A stretch of DNA of 64,000 bases from Saccharothrix sp. NRRL B-16348 (GTDB lineage: Bacteria > Actinomycetota > Actinomycetes > Mycobacteriales > Pseudonocardiaceae): positions 360,233-424,232 of the forward strand of contig NZ_LGED01000001.1 of assembly GCF_001280085.1 (NCBI RefSeq), read 5' to 3'. Positions 20,898 to 29,252 of the stretch are shown piece by piece. The notes under the pieces were generated by a model. It made no database searches. It was not told the DNA's origin and saw nothing but the letters and a program-made list of their open reading frames with translations. The position numbers were made by a program, and so were the translations under genes. Position 1 is the stretch's first letter. Each line of letters begins with the position of its first letter.

Positions 20898-21023
20898 CTT
20901 GACTCAGTCCTCACATTGCAGGGGCGGCCGGCAGGGTAAGACAACCGTAATGTGGATGACGTTGTGTGCCTAGGTGGTCACCGTGTCGATTCGCTGTCTG
21001 CCATCTGATTGACTGGCGGCCCT

Positions 21024-21575
21024 ATGAACCGTGTGCTGCTCACCGCCCTGCCCTCCCTGCTGGTCCTCGGCGCGCTGGCCGCCTGCGCCACCGCCGACCC
21101 CACCTCGGCTCCCGCCGCCGGGACCACCACCAGCGCAGTGGCGAAGACGACGACCGCGCCCGCCGGACCGCCGCCCGCGCCGGAGCCCGCCACCGACGGC
21201 CAGTGCCCGTACCTGGCCTCGTCGGTCGTCCAGGAGGCGAACGGCCAGTTGGTGCGGAAGGTTCGGCTGTCCGCAGACGAACCCAACCCGGCCTGCTTCT
21301 TCTACGCCAACGCCTCGGACGTGCAGCTGTCCGTCTGGGTGTTCCAGGGTGAGCCGGCGACCGCGAAGGCGGTGGTCGACCGGGCCGCGCCCGTCGCCGA
21401 CTCGAACCCGGCGACGGTGCCCGCCGGGTGGAACGGCGGCTCGCTGACCACCGACACGGGCGCGGTGTACGCCGTGGCCAAGGGCGGCAGCGCGGTGGTC
21501 GTGACCAGCAACCAGAAGCAGACGGTCAAGACCCGTCGGATCGCCGAGACCGTGGTCGGCAACCTCGGGCTCTGA
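21024..21575 (+). CDS. Secreted lipoprotein, possibly DUF2020
   Basis: A 183-residue exported lipoprotein. The signal peptide ends in a lipobox LAAC (lipidated Cys near residue 21), followed by an Ala/Thr/Pro linker and a globular domain beginning GQCPYL near residue 60 with a second Cys in NPACFFYA, which could form a disulfide. The layout resembles actinobacterial DUF2020 lipoproteins; assignment is tentative. ATG at 21024 is chosen because the signal peptide starts there. Confidence 0.75.
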   Translation: MNRVLLTALPSLLVLGALAACATADPTSAPAAGTTTSAVAKTTTAPAGPPPAPEPATDGQCPYLASSVVQEANGQLVRKVRLSADEPNPACFFYANASDVQLSVWVFQGEPATAKAVVDRAAPVADSNPATVPAGWNGGSLTTDTGAVYAVAKGGSAVVVTSNQKQTVKTRRIAETVVGNLGL

Positions 21576-21584
21576 GCGCACAAG

Positions 21585-21621
21585 GCTGCGCGCCCGTCCC
21601 GTGACGGGGCGGGCGCGCAGC
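21585..21621. terminator. Bidirectional terminator
   Basis: 17-bp inverted repeat with one mismatch and a TGA loop (21585-21601, 21605-21621) between the convergent lipoprotein and CwsA-like genes. Confidence 0.85.
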
Positions 21622-21632
21622 ACCTCTTCCGG

Positions 21633-22232
21633 TCAGCTGCGGCTGTGCTGGTCGGAGACCTGGCCGTTGCGGGCCGCGTGCGGGCGGACGGACTCGGCGG
21701 TGCCGGTGGGCTCGGACGTGATCTCCACGTCGTCCTCCTCCAGGTGCACCTCCTGCGGCCGCTTGGTCAGCGCGACGTACCCCGCGACCGCCGCGGCGGC
21801 GAACACGCCGAGCACCCACGGCCAACGGCGCCGCCTGGGGTGCCGGGCCGCGGCCATCTCCTTGCGCGCCTGCTTCGCGGCCTTGCGCACGTCCTTCGCG
21901 CGCACCTTGGCCTCCTTGCGGGCCCGCTCGGCGGCCTTCACCACGTCCTTGCGGACGCCCTTGGCCCTCTTCGCGAGCTGCTTGCGACCGCGCCGGGTGG
22001 ACTTCTCGTACTCCTCGGCCTTCTCCACCAGCACGCCCGCCTTGTCGGCGACGACACCGCGGACGTAGTCCTTGGTCACACCGCGCTCGGCGAGCTTGCC
22101 CTCGGCGCGCTCCGCGAGTTGAACAGCCGCGTCCGCACCGACGTGACCAGCGCGGACGGCGCCGCGGCGAACAGCCCGCACCGCCTTGCCGACCGACTCC
22201 CCGGCCCGGGTCATGGCGTCTACCTCATCCAT
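21633..22232 (-). CDS. CwsA-like cell-wall synthesis/division membrane protein
   Basis: A 199-residue protein, very rich in Ala, Lys, Arg and Val, predicted mostly helical with one transmembrane segment near the C-terminus (WPWVLGVFAAAAVAGYVAL) and a short acidic outside tail. It occupies the place of Mycobacterium cwsA (Rv0008c), between the tRNA genes and ppiA on the opposite strand, and has the same topology. CwsA interacts with CrgA and Wag31 in mycobacteria; crgA lies 2.9 kb away here. The start at 22232 has a TGGAG site 7-8 bases upstream; ATG at 22280 is an alternative. Confidence 0.7.
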   Translation of the reverse strand: MDEVDAMTRAGESVGKAVRAVRRGAVRAGHVGADAAVQLAERAEGKLAERGVTKDYVRGVVADKAGVLVEKAEEYEKSTRRGRKQLAKRAKGVRKDVVKAAERARKEAKVRAKDVRKAAKQARKEMAAARHPRRRRWPWVLGVFAAAAVAGYVALTKRPQEVHLEEDDVEITSEPTGTAESVRPHAARNGQVSDQHSRS

Positions 22233-22319
22233 ATCGCGCTCCAGAAGCTGTCGGTCAGTCACGTTCCAGGCAATACCCATCGTGCCCCTTCCCCAACCAC
22301 CTCGCCCGGTGATGGCACG

Positions 22320-22877
22320 ATGGGTGGTGTGGCAGACAGCAACGAATCGTTCGTCGGGACCAAGGTGACGGCGACCCTGCACACCACGCAGGGCGACATC
22401 CGCATCAACCTCTTCCCCGACCACGCCCCCAAGACGGTGGCCAACTTCGTCGGCCTCGCCGAGGGCACGAAGAGCTACTCCGAGCCCAACGCGAAGGGCG
22501 AGCCGACCGGTCCGTTCTACGACGGCGCGATCTTCCACCGGGTGATCCCGGGCTTCATGCTCCAGGGCGGTGACCCCACCGGCACCGGACGCGGCGGCCC
22601 GGGCTACAAGTTCGCCGACGAGTTCCACCCGGAGCTGCAGTTCAACAAGCCGTACCTGCTGGCGATGGCCAACGCCGGGCCCAACAGCAACGGCTCGCAG
22701 TTCTTCATCACGGTCGCGCCGACCACGTGGCTGAACTTCAAGCACACGATCTTCGGCGAGGTCGCCGACCAGGACTCGCGCAACGTGGTGGACGCGATCG
22801 GTTCCGCACCCACCGGCGCCGGTGACCGCCCGGTCACCGACGTGGTGATCCAGAAGGTCTCGGTGGAGCGGGCCTGA
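22320..22877 (+). CDS. ppiA: Peptidyl-prolyl cis-trans isomerase, cyclophilin type
   Basis: A 185-residue single-domain cyclophilin, probably cytoplasmic, that speeds prolyl isomerisation in protein folding. The active-site segment FHRVIPGFMLQGGD, the GPNSNGSQFFIT strand and the WLNFKHTIFG loop (Trp that binds cyclosporin) are present. Start is ATG at 22320 or GTG at 22329. Divergent from the CwsA-like gene; synteny equals Mycobacterium ppiA. Confidence 0.95.
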   Translation: MGGVADSNESFVGTKVTATLHTTQGDIRINLFPDHAPKTVANFVGLAEGTKSYSEPNAKGEPTGPFYDGAIFHRVIPGFMLQGGDPTGTGRGGPGYKFADEFHPELQFNKPYLLAMANAGPNSNGSQFFITVAPTTWLNFKHTIFGEVADQDSRNVVDAIGSAPTGAGDRPVTDVVIQKVSVERA

Positions 22878-23720
22878 GTGGCCGACTCGCCGATCTCCCC
22901 GCCGCCCGGTGAGCCGATCGGGGCGCGACCAGACCTGCCGGTCTGCGTGCGCCACCCCGATCGGGCCACCGGGCTGCGGTGCGTCCGCTGCGACCGGCCG
23001 GCGTGCCCGGAATGCCTGCGCGAGGCGTCCGTGGTGCGCCGGCCACGCACGTTCGTCGGCGCGGAGTTCTCCCAGCGCATGGTGGTCACACCCGTGCTGA
23101 TCGCGGTGAACGTGCTGTTCTTCGCGATCACCGCGGCCCAGGCGGGCAGCGTGGCGGGCAACCAGCGGTCGGCGCTGTTCCTCGAACTCGTCATGTACAC
23201 ACCGGCGGTCGCCTGGGACGGCGAGTGGTGGCGGCTGGTGACGTCGGGGTTCCTGCACTTCGGGCCCCTGCACCTGGCGTTGAACATGATCGCCCTGTAC
23301 GTGCTGGGCCGTGACCTGGAACCCGTGTTCGGCAAGCTGCGGTTCTCCGCGGTGTACGGGGTGTCGCTGCTCGGCGGCGGGCTCGCGGTGTACCTGTTCG
23401 GCGGGATCGACACCGTGGTGGCCGGCGCGTCCGGCGCGGTGTACGGCCTGATGGGCGCGATGCTGGTGGCCGTGCTGCGGCTCAAGCTGAACCCCGGTCC
23501 GGCGCTGGGCGTGATCGGCTTGAACGTCGTGCTCAGCTTCACCCTGCCGGGCATCTCGCTGCTCGGGCACATCGGCGGGCTGGTGATCGGCGCGGCGCTG
23601 ACGGCCGGGCTGGTCTACGCGCCCGCCGCGAAGCGGAACAACTGGCAGCTGGCGGCCGTGATCGGCGCGGTCGTGCTGCTGGCGGTGCTGGCGGTCGTGC
23701 GGACCGGGCAGCTGGTCTGA
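22878..23720 (+). CDS. Rhomboid intramembrane serine protease with zinc-finger N-terminus
   Basis: A 280-residue membrane protease starting with GTG directly after the ppiA stop. The N-terminal 55 residues hold a B-box-like metal site (Cys23, His26, Cys35, Cys38, Cys43, Cys46). Six membrane helices follow; the catalytic Ser186 is in GASGAVYG and His231 in LGHIGG. Rhomboids cleave transmembrane helices of other proteins; the substrate is unknown. The WR-type motif EWWRLVTSGFLHFG is present. Confidence 0.93.
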   Translation: MADSPISPPPGEPIGARPDLPVCVRHPDRATGLRCVRCDRPACPECLREASVVRRPRTFVGAEFSQRMVVTPVLIAVNVLFFAITAAQAGSVAGNQRSALFLELVMYTPAVAWDGEWWRLVTSGFLHFGPLHLALNMIALYVLGRDLEPVFGKLRFSAVYGVSLLGGGLAVYLFGGIDTVVAGASGAVYGLMGAMLVAVLRLKLNPGPALGVIGLNVVLSFTLPGISLLGHIGGLVIGAALTAGLVYAPAAKRNNWQLAAVIGAVVLLAVLAVVRTGQLV

Positions 23721-23722
23721 CC

Positions 23723-24445
23723 GTGCGGTTGACCGTCCTGGGCGGCGTCGGCGCGTGGCCGACCGCCGACCAGCCGTGCAGCGGTTACCTGGTGGAGCAC
23801 GACGGGTTCACGCTCCTGGTGGACCCGGGGTACGCGACGTTCCCGGCGCTGCAGGCGTTGCTGCCCGCGGCGGCGGCGGTGGACGCCGTGCTCGTCAGCC
23901 ACGGGCACCCGGACCACTGCGCCGACCTCAACCCGTTGCTCCGGGCTCGTGCGCTCGGGCCTTCGGCGCCGGTGCTGCCGGTCCACGCGCCGGAAGGCGC
24001 GCTGGACCGCGTGCTGGCGCTGGACCAGGTGCCGCTGGCGCACGCATGCTCGGTGCACGTGGTCGAGCGGTCGTTCGAGGTGGGGCCGTTCCGGGTGGAC
24101 ACGTGGGACCTGCCGCACTTCGTCCCGAACGCGGGTCTGCGGCTGACCGCCGGTGGCCGGGTGATCGCCTACACGGGTGACACCGGTCCGAGCCCGGCGC
24201 TGGTGGACCTCGCGCGGGACGCGGACGTGTTCGTGGCCGAGGCGACGTTCGCCCGGCACGTGCTGCCGGCGGACAACGCGCCGTACCTGTCGACGGCCGA
24301 GCAGGCGGGTGCGAACGCCCACCGGGCCGGCGTCGGGCGGCTCGTGCTGGCGCACCTGTGGCCGGGCGTGGACCCGGCGGAGCACCTGGAAGCGGCCGGT
24401 CACCCGGCCGAGGTCGCCGCGCCGGGCCTGGTCGTCGAGCTCTAG
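23723..24445 (+). CDS. MBL-fold metal-dependent hydrolase
   Basis: A 240-residue metallo-beta-lactamase-fold protein with metal ligands in SHGHPDHCAD (His60, His62, Asp64, His65), further His/Asp in the TWDLPHFVPNAG and YTGDTG regions, and a closing LVLAHLWPG. It resembles the RNase Z/ElaC-like subgroup but is short; the substrate is unknown. It starts two bases after the rhomboid stop, so ppiA-rhomboid-MBL likely form one operon. Confidence 0.85.
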   Translation: MRLTVLGGVGAWPTADQPCSGYLVEHDGFTLLVDPGYATFPALQALLPAAAAVDAVLVSHGHPDHCADLNPLLRARALGPSAPVLPVHAPEGALDRVLALDQVPLAHACSVHVVERSFEVGPFRVDTWDLPHFVPNAGLRLTAGGRVIAYTGDTGPSPALVDLARDADVFVAEATFARHVLPADNAPYLSTAEQAGANAHRAGVGRLVLAHLWPGVDPAEHLEAAGHPAEVAAPGLVVEL

Positions 24446-24452
24446 CGGCTCG

Positions 24453-24866
24453 TCAGGGGCGCAGCGCGTGCAGGACGTCGACCACGTCGTGCGGGTCCGT
24501 GCCGAGGTCCAGCGGGGTGAGCACGAACAGCTGCTCGTGCTCGCCGTGCCGCCAGTCCAGCTCCAGCGTGGCCGTCTCGCGGCCCAGCCTGCGGGTGCGG
24601 GCCAGGCGCACCTTCACCTCGTGCCACGGCAGCTGCCGCGCGCCGCTCAGGGTGCGCACGGTGAGGCCTGAGTCGTCCACCAGCAGCCTGGGGCGGACAA
24701 AAGTGCCGTAGGCGCCCAGCGCCAGCAGAACGAGCGTGGCGATGCCCAGGAAGACCCGGCTCACCGGGTCCGAGCTGAAGATCGTGACCAGCAGGAACAC
24801 GGCGGCCAGGCCCCAGGCGAGGCCGACGAGGCCGGGTTGGGGCGACCAGGTGCGCGGTGGGTTCAC
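24453..24866 (-). CDS. PH-like domain membrane protein (Rv0010c type)
   Basis: A 137-residue protein with two N-terminal hydrophobic helices (about 12-30 and 36-55) followed by a small beta domain with RPRLLVDDSGLTVRT, the pattern of the bacterial PH-like (DUF2581/PH_6) family. The position next to crgA matches Rv0010c. The start GTG at 24866 gives the family N-terminus; the longer frame runs through DnaA-box-like sequences. It converges on the MBL gene with 7 bp between stops. Confidence 0.75.
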   Translation of the reverse strand: MNPPRTWSPQPGLVGLAWGLAAVFLLVTIFSSDPVSRVFLGIATLVLLALGAYGTFVRPRLLVDDSGLTVRTLSGARQLPWHEVKVRLARTRRLGRETATLELDWRHGEHEQLFVLTPLDLGTDPHDVVDVLHALRP

Positions 24867-24886
24867 GCTTTCGAGTCTGCCGCACT

Positions 24887-24957
24887 TGTGGACAACTAGG
24901 GCCTCCCACCGGGGCTTGTGCAATTTGGCGCAAAGTTGTCCACAGGAGTTGTCCCCA
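24887..24957. promoter_or_regulatory. DnaA-box cluster upstream of PH-like gene
   Basis: An inverted TTGTCCACA (24887-24895), a direct TTGTCCACA (24936-24944) and TTGTCCCCA (24949-24957, one mismatch) lie in 71 bp starting 20 bases before the PH-like gene start. This suggests DnaA control or titration here. Confidence 0.65.
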
Positions 24958-25028
24958 TTGGGGATGACTTACAGCCGTGTGCTTCGGTGACCGCGAGGTG
25001 AACGGGATGAACTACGGGGTAACGCGGA

Positions 25029-25059
25029 ACGGCCCGGACGTGGAGCACGTCCGGGCCGT
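25029..25059 (-). terminator. crgA terminator
   Basis: Perfect 14-bp inverted repeat (25029-25042, 25046-25059) with a 3-nt loop, 24 bp past the crgA stop. Confidence 0.85.
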
Positions 25060-25082
25060 CGGCCACTTGGCGTAGCGCGTGG

Positions 25083-25349
25083 TCAGCGCCATTTCATGGT
25101 CATCAGCAAGCCGACGATCATCAGGGCGAATCCGATGCCGAAGTTCCAGGACCCGAGGTCCATCATCACCGGGACCTTCTCGCCCGCGATGTAGTTGACC
25201 ACCAGCCACGCCAGCCCCAACAGCATCATGCCGAGCATCACGGCGACGTAGACGGGGTGCGACGGCCCCGCTGCCTTGACCTTCACCGGGGTGCGGCGAT
25301 CGGCAGGCGCCGTGTAGACGGCCTTCTTGCGGACCTTGGACTTGGGCAT
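25083..25349 (-). CDS. crgA: Cell division protein CrgA
   Basis: An 88-residue protein with two transmembrane helices (about 32-52 and 64-84) and a basic N-terminus (MPKSKVRKK). CrgA regulates septation and recruits division and wall-synthesis proteins in Streptomyces and Mycobacterium. ATG at 25349 is the conserved start. It is divergent from the sortase gene. Confidence 0.95.
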   Translation of the reverse strand: MPKSKVRKKAVYTAPADRRTPVKVKAAGPSHPVYVAVMLGMMLLGLAWLVVNYIAGEKVPVMMDLGSWNFGIGFALMIVGLLMTMKWR

Positions 25350-25486
25350 GCTGTCCTCGCCTGACGGGTGGATAGGCCTCCAGTGGCGCGAGTTCACGTC
25401 CACTGCTGGATGAACACGTTAACGTAACCGAGCAGGTCCCTGAAGCACCGTGTAGTTCTGGAACGTTCGGCTTGGGAGGTTTTCCG

Positions 25487-27670
25487 GTGAGCTACGACCC
25501 GCCCCCGCCGCAAGGCGGCCCGCCGGGCCGACCGCCACGACCCAGGCCACAGCCGCCGCGCGCGACCGGCGAACCGCCGCTCCCCGGCCACCGCCCGCCC
25601 ACGCCACCAGGTGGTTTCAGCAGGCCACCGACCCCGCCGGGCGGTTTCGACCGCCCCGCCGCCCAGCACCGGCCCGCCACGCCTCCCGGCGGTTTCGACC
25701 GCCCGCCGACGCCACCGGGTGGGTTCGACCGTCCCTTCGGCCACTCCGGCGACCTGGACCGGCCCGCGACACCGCCCGGAGGTTTCAGCCGTCCGGGGGA
25801 GTCCTACCCGCCCCGCACCGAGCCGCCTCCGACCGGTCGTCGGGCGCGTCGGGACGAGGGCGCGCCCGCCGAGCCGCCGTACGTCGAGCCGTACCGGGCC
25901 GAGCCCTACCCGGATCCCCACCAAGCGGAGTCCTACCCGGCGGAGTCCTACCCGGCGGAGCCGCCGCCGACCGGCCGCCGCGCTCGCCGCGACGACGTCC
26001 CGCCCCCTGTCCCGCCCCCGGTCGAGCCGCCGCCCACCGGCCGCCGTGCCCGCCGGGACGAGGCCCCGGTCGAGTCGCCCGTCGCCCGTCGCGCGCGCCG
26101 TGACGAGGTCGAGCAGCCCTTCGCCGAACCGCCCTACGGCGAGCCTCCCGTGCCCTCCCGTGCGCGTCGTGACGACGTGTCGCCGGTGGTCGAGCCGTAC
26201 GCCGAGCCGCCGGTCGCCCGCCGTGCCCGCCGGGATGACGTGCCGCCGCCGGTCGAGCCGCCCTACGCCGAGCCGCCCGCGGTCCGCCGTGCCCGTCGGG
26301 ACGACGTCGAGCCCCAGGTCGAGCCGCCGGTCGCCCGTCGCGCGCGCCGGGACGACGTCGCCGAGCCCGCCCAAGCCGAGCCGCCGGCCACCGGTCGCCG
26401 CGCCCGCCGCGACGACGTGCCGCCGCCAGTGCCGCCGCACGCCGAAGAGACCTCGTACGTCGAACCGGTCCGAGCCGACCCGCCGCCCACCGGCCGCCGC
26501 GCCCTGCGGGACGACGTGCCGCCCGTCCCGCCCACGGGCCGCCGCCGTCCCCCCGACGACCCGTCGATCCGGCCCGCGCCCTCCGAGGTGGCCGCCCGGC
26601 TCGGCGGCGCCGCGCCACCGGCCCCACCGCCCGGCGCGCCGCGTCCCCGGCCCGCGCCGCCGGAAGCCGACGCCACCCGCTACACCAACGCGTTCTCCGG
26701 CAGCCTCCCGCCGCCTCCGGGCGGCCGCCCGCCCGCCCCGCCGCGCCGCCCTCGTCCCGTCGACCCGCCCACCGAGGTCATCGCACCCGTGGACGACTAC
26801 GACGATGAGTACGAGGACTACGACGACGAGTACTACGAGGACGACGCCTACTACGACGAGGACGACCAGCCCGCGCCCCCGCCCGACAGCACGGCGCGCA
26901 AGACCGTCCGCGCGATCGGCGAGCTGCTGATCACGGCGGGCCTGGTCATCCTGCTGTTCGTGGTCTACGAGGTGTACGTCACCGACCTCATCTCGGCGGG
27001 CAAGCAGGACGACGCCACCCAGGCGCTGGACGACCAGTGGAACGCGAACACGGTCGAGGTCGACGAGCAGCGCAAGGCCCAGTACGACCTGCTGGACGGC
27101 CAGGCGTTCGCCAAGATGTACATCCCGGTGTTCGGCCCGGACTACAAGTTCTCCATCGTCGAGGGCACCACCGACAAGGACCTGGAGATCGGTCCCGGCC
27201 ACTACAAGGGCACCGCGCTGCCGGGCGACCCGGGCAACTTCTCCGTGGCCGGCCACCGGGTCGGCAAGGGCGCGCCGTTCAACGACCTCGACCTGCTCGG
27301 CTCGTGCGACGCGATCGTGGTCGAGACGCAGACCCAGTGGTTCGTCTACCGGGTGCTGCCGAAGTCCGGCGAGGCGGCGAACTGGGCGGAGCGGCAGTCC
27401 GACCCGAAGTGCGCGAAGGTCTCGCCGCTCGGCGCGCCCTACGACAAGGCGGTCGGGCAGTCGATCGTGCTGCCCACGCAGGGCGAGGTGATCAACCCCG
27501 TGCCCTACTTCGAGGGCGAGATCCCCGCGGCGCAGCAGGCGGCGCTGATGACGCTGACCACCTGCCACCCGCGGTTCTCCGACAAGCAGCGGCTCATCGT
27601 GCACTCGGTGCTGACGATGAGCTACCCGAAGGCCCCCGGCTTCGTGCCCGAAGAGATGAAGGAGCAGTGA
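25487..27670 (+). CDS. Class E sortase with long proline/arginine-rich N-terminal tail
   Basis: A 727-residue protein. The C-terminal 220 residues are a class E sortase (housekeeping in actinomycetes): His590 in AGHRVGKG, catalytic Cys693 in TLTTC and a nearby Arg. One transmembrane helix (about 479-500) precedes it. The first 470 residues are a presumed cytoplasmic tail: five PPGGFxRP units (about 38-105), ten RARRDD/E-type units (about 118-345), then an Asp/Tyr/Glu-rich run (435-460). GTG at 25487 is chosen because GGGAGG lies 7 bases upstream. Normal class E sortases have much shorter tails. No obvious LAXTG substrate is encoded in this window. Confidence 0.9.
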   Translation: MSYDPPPPQGGPPGRPPRPRPQPPRATGEPPLPGHRPPTPPGGFSRPPTPPGGFDRPAAQHRPATPPGGFDRPPTPPGGFDRPFGHSGDLDRPATPPGGFSRPGESYPPRTEPPPTGRRARRDEGAPAEPPYVEPYRAEPYPDPHQAESYPAESYPAEPPPTGRRARRDDVPPPVPPPVEPPPTGRRARRDEAPVESPVARRARRDEVEQPFAEPPYGEPPVPSRARRDDVSPVVEPYAEPPVARRARRDDVPPPVEPPYAEPPAVRRARRDDVEPQVEPPVARRARRDDVAEPAQAEPPATGRRARRDDVPPPVPPHAEETSYVEPVRADPPPTGRRALRDDVPPVPPTGRRRPPDDPSIRPAPSEVAARLGGAAPPAPPPGAPRPRPAPPEADATRYTNAFSGSLPPPPGGRPPAPPRRPRPVDPPTEVIAPVDDYDDEYEDYDDEYYEDDAYYDEDDQPAPPPDSTARKTVRAIGELLITAGLVILLFVVYEVYVTDLISAGKQDDATQALDDQWNANTVEVDEQRKAQYDLLDGQAFAKMYIPVFGPDYKFSIVEGTTDKDLEIGPGHYKGTALPGDPGNFSVAGHRVGKGAPFNDLDLLGSCDAIVVETQTQWFVYRVLPKSGEAANWAERQSDPKCAKVSPLGAPYDKAVGQSIVLPTQGEVINPVPYFEGEIPAAQQAALMTLTTCHPRFSDKQRLIVHSVLTMSYPKAPGFVPEEMKEQ
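25817..26521 (+). repeat. Repeats encoding RARRDD units in the sortase tail
   Basis: Ten imperfect in-frame repeats with a PPxxxRRARRDDV core (last copy RALRDD) separated by Pro/Glu/Tyr-rich spacers of 15-45 residues. Confidence 0.85.
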
Positions 27671-27828
27671 TGTACGGGTGGATCTGGCGGCACCTACCCG
27701 GCCCGCTGCCCGTGCGCGTGCTGGAAGCGCTGGTGCTCGTGGCCGGCGTGGTGGCGCTGCTGATGTTCGTGGTGTTCCCGTGGGCGGAGCCGAAGCTGCC
27801 GTTCAACAACGTGACGACGGCCCAGTAG
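27670..27828 (+). CDS. Small single-span membrane protein
   Basis: A 52-residue protein whose ATG overlaps the sortase TGA by one base (TGATG), implying translational coupling. It has one membrane helix (VLEALVLVAGVVALLMFVVF) and a short outside tail. The family is unknown to me; its coupling suggests a partner of the sortase or of the next biosynthetic step. Confidence 0.75.
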   Translation: MYGWIWRHLPGPLPVRVLEALVLVAGVVALLMFVVFPWAEPKLPFNNVTTAQ

Positions 27829-27831
27829 CCC

Positions 27832-29187
27832 TCACGACCGGCAGATGTCGGTCATCTCGGCCCGGTCGACGACCTTCACCCGGTCACGGCCGCGCGCGGC
27901 GCCGAGGGCAAGTTCGTGGGCGTCCAGCTTGCGCCACCCGTCCACGGTGGTGAACGGCACGGCGCGCTGCTCCAGGAACCGGACCACGGCGTCGGGCGCG
28001 CGGCTCGGCGCGACCGGCAGCAGCGGCGCGTCCGCGAGCAGGCTGGTCACGGTCTCCAGCGCGTCGCCCTTGGTGTGGCCGATGAGCCCGACCGGGCCGC
28101 GCTTGATCCAGCCGGTGACGTAGACGCCGGTCATCGCCTGGTCGTCCAGGTCGAGCACCCGGCCCGCCTGGTGCGGCACGGTGCCGGACGTGTGGTCGAA
28201 CGGCAGGTCGACCAGGTGCGTGGACAGGTAGCCGACGGCCCGGTACACCGCCTGCACGGGCCAGTCGGTGAACTCGCCCGTGCCGCGCACGCCGCCGTCG
28301 CCGGTCAGCTCCATGCGCTCGGTGCGCAGGCCGTCGACCGACGACGCACCCAGCACCTCGACGGGCGCTTCGAGGAAGTGCAGGTGCAGTCGGCGCGGGC
28401 GCGAGCCGACGTCGCGGATCGCCCACTCCTGCAGCGTCCTGACCACCATCTCGACCTGCTTGTTCGACCGGATCGACGCCATGCTCGCCGCGTCGAAGTC
28501 GATGCCCTCGGGGTGCACGACGACCTCGACGTTGGGCGAGTGGTCGAGTTCGCGCAGCTCCAGCGGGGTGAACTTGGCCTGCGCCGGCCCGCGGCGGCCG
28601 AACACGTGCACGTCGGTGACCGGGCTGGCCTTCAGGCCCTCGTAGACGTTGTCCGGGATGTCGGTGGTCAGCAGCTCGTCGGCGGTCTTGGCCAGCACGC
28701 GGGCGACGTCGAGCGCGACGTTGCCGACGCCGAGGACGGCGACTTCGCGGGCCCGCAGCGGCCACGTGCGCGGCACGTCGGGGTGCCCGTCGTACCAGGA
28801 CACGAAGTCGGCCGCGCCGTAGGAGCCGTCCAGGTCGATGCCGGGGATGTCCAGCGGCCGGTCCTTCTCCGCGCCGGTGGAGAAGACCACCGCGTCGTAG
28901 AAGTGCCTGAGGTCGTCCAGCTTGAGGTCCACGCCGTACTCGACGTTGCCGAAGAACCTGATCCCCGGCCGGTCGAGCACGCGCTGCAGGGCGTTGACGA
29001 TGCCCTTGATGCGCGGGTGGTCGGGCGCGACGCCGTACCTGATCAAGCCGTACGGCGCGGGCATCCGCTCGAAGAGGTCGATGCCCACCTCGACGCCGGA
29101 CTCGGCCGCGGACTTGGTCAGGATGTCGGCGGCGTAGATGCCGGCGGGGCCGGCGCCGACGACGGCGACGCGCAGGGAACGGGTCAT
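27832..29187 (-). CDS. fprA: Ferredoxin/adrenodoxin-NADP reductase, FprA type
   Basis: A 451-residue FAD enzyme passing electrons from NADPH to ferredoxins. The FAD motif VVGAGPAGIYAA (9-20), APYGLIRYGVAPDH and the NADPH motif LGVGNVALDVAR are typical, as is the late GWIKRGPVGLIGHTKGDA. An iron box just upstream indicates control by an IdeR/DmdR repressor. It lies tail to tail with the small membrane gene (3 bp apart) and is divergent from trpG; in Mycobacterium these positions are not occupied by fprA. Confidence 0.93.
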   Translation of the reverse strand: MTRSLRVAVVGAGPAGIYAADILTKSAAESGVEVGIDLFERMPAPYGLIRYGVAPDHPRIKGIVNALQRVLDRPGIRFFGNVEYGVDLKLDDLRHFYDAVVFSTGAEKDRPLDIPGIDLDGSYGAADFVSWYDGHPDVPRTWPLRAREVAVLGVGNVALDVARVLAKTADELLTTDIPDNVYEGLKASPVTDVHVFGRRGPAQAKFTPLELRELDHSPNVEVVVHPEGIDFDAASMASIRSNKQVEMVVRTLQEWAIRDVGSRPRRLHLHFLEAPVEVLGASSVDGLRTERMELTGDGGVRGTGEFTDWPVQAVYRAVGYLSTHLVDLPFDHTSGTVPHQAGRVLDLDDQAMTGVYVTGWIKRGPVGLIGHTKGDALETVTSLLADAPLLPVAPSRAPDAVVRFLEQRAVPFTTVDGWRKLDAHELALGAARGRDRVKVVDRAEMTDICRS

Positions 29188-29196
29188 ACCTCAAGG

Positions 29197-29215
29197 TTAG
29201 GTGAGCCTAAGCTCA
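29197..29215. promoter_or_regulatory. Iron box (IdeR/DmdR type)
   Basis: TTAGGTGAGCCTAAGCTCA matches the reverse complement of the actinomycete iron box TTAGGTTAGGCTCACCTAA at 17 of 19 positions. It lies 10 bp before the fprA start and 38 bp before the divergent trpG/pabA start. Confidence 0.8.
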
Positions 29216-29252
29216 CTTCTGGCGAGAGGTTCGTCACGGCTACGCTGACGCC

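Noticed and set aside
25416..25425. ACGTTAACGT palindrome between crgA and the sortase gene
   Set aside because: Ten bp palindromes arise by chance, and no repeat of it or clear promoter placement was found.
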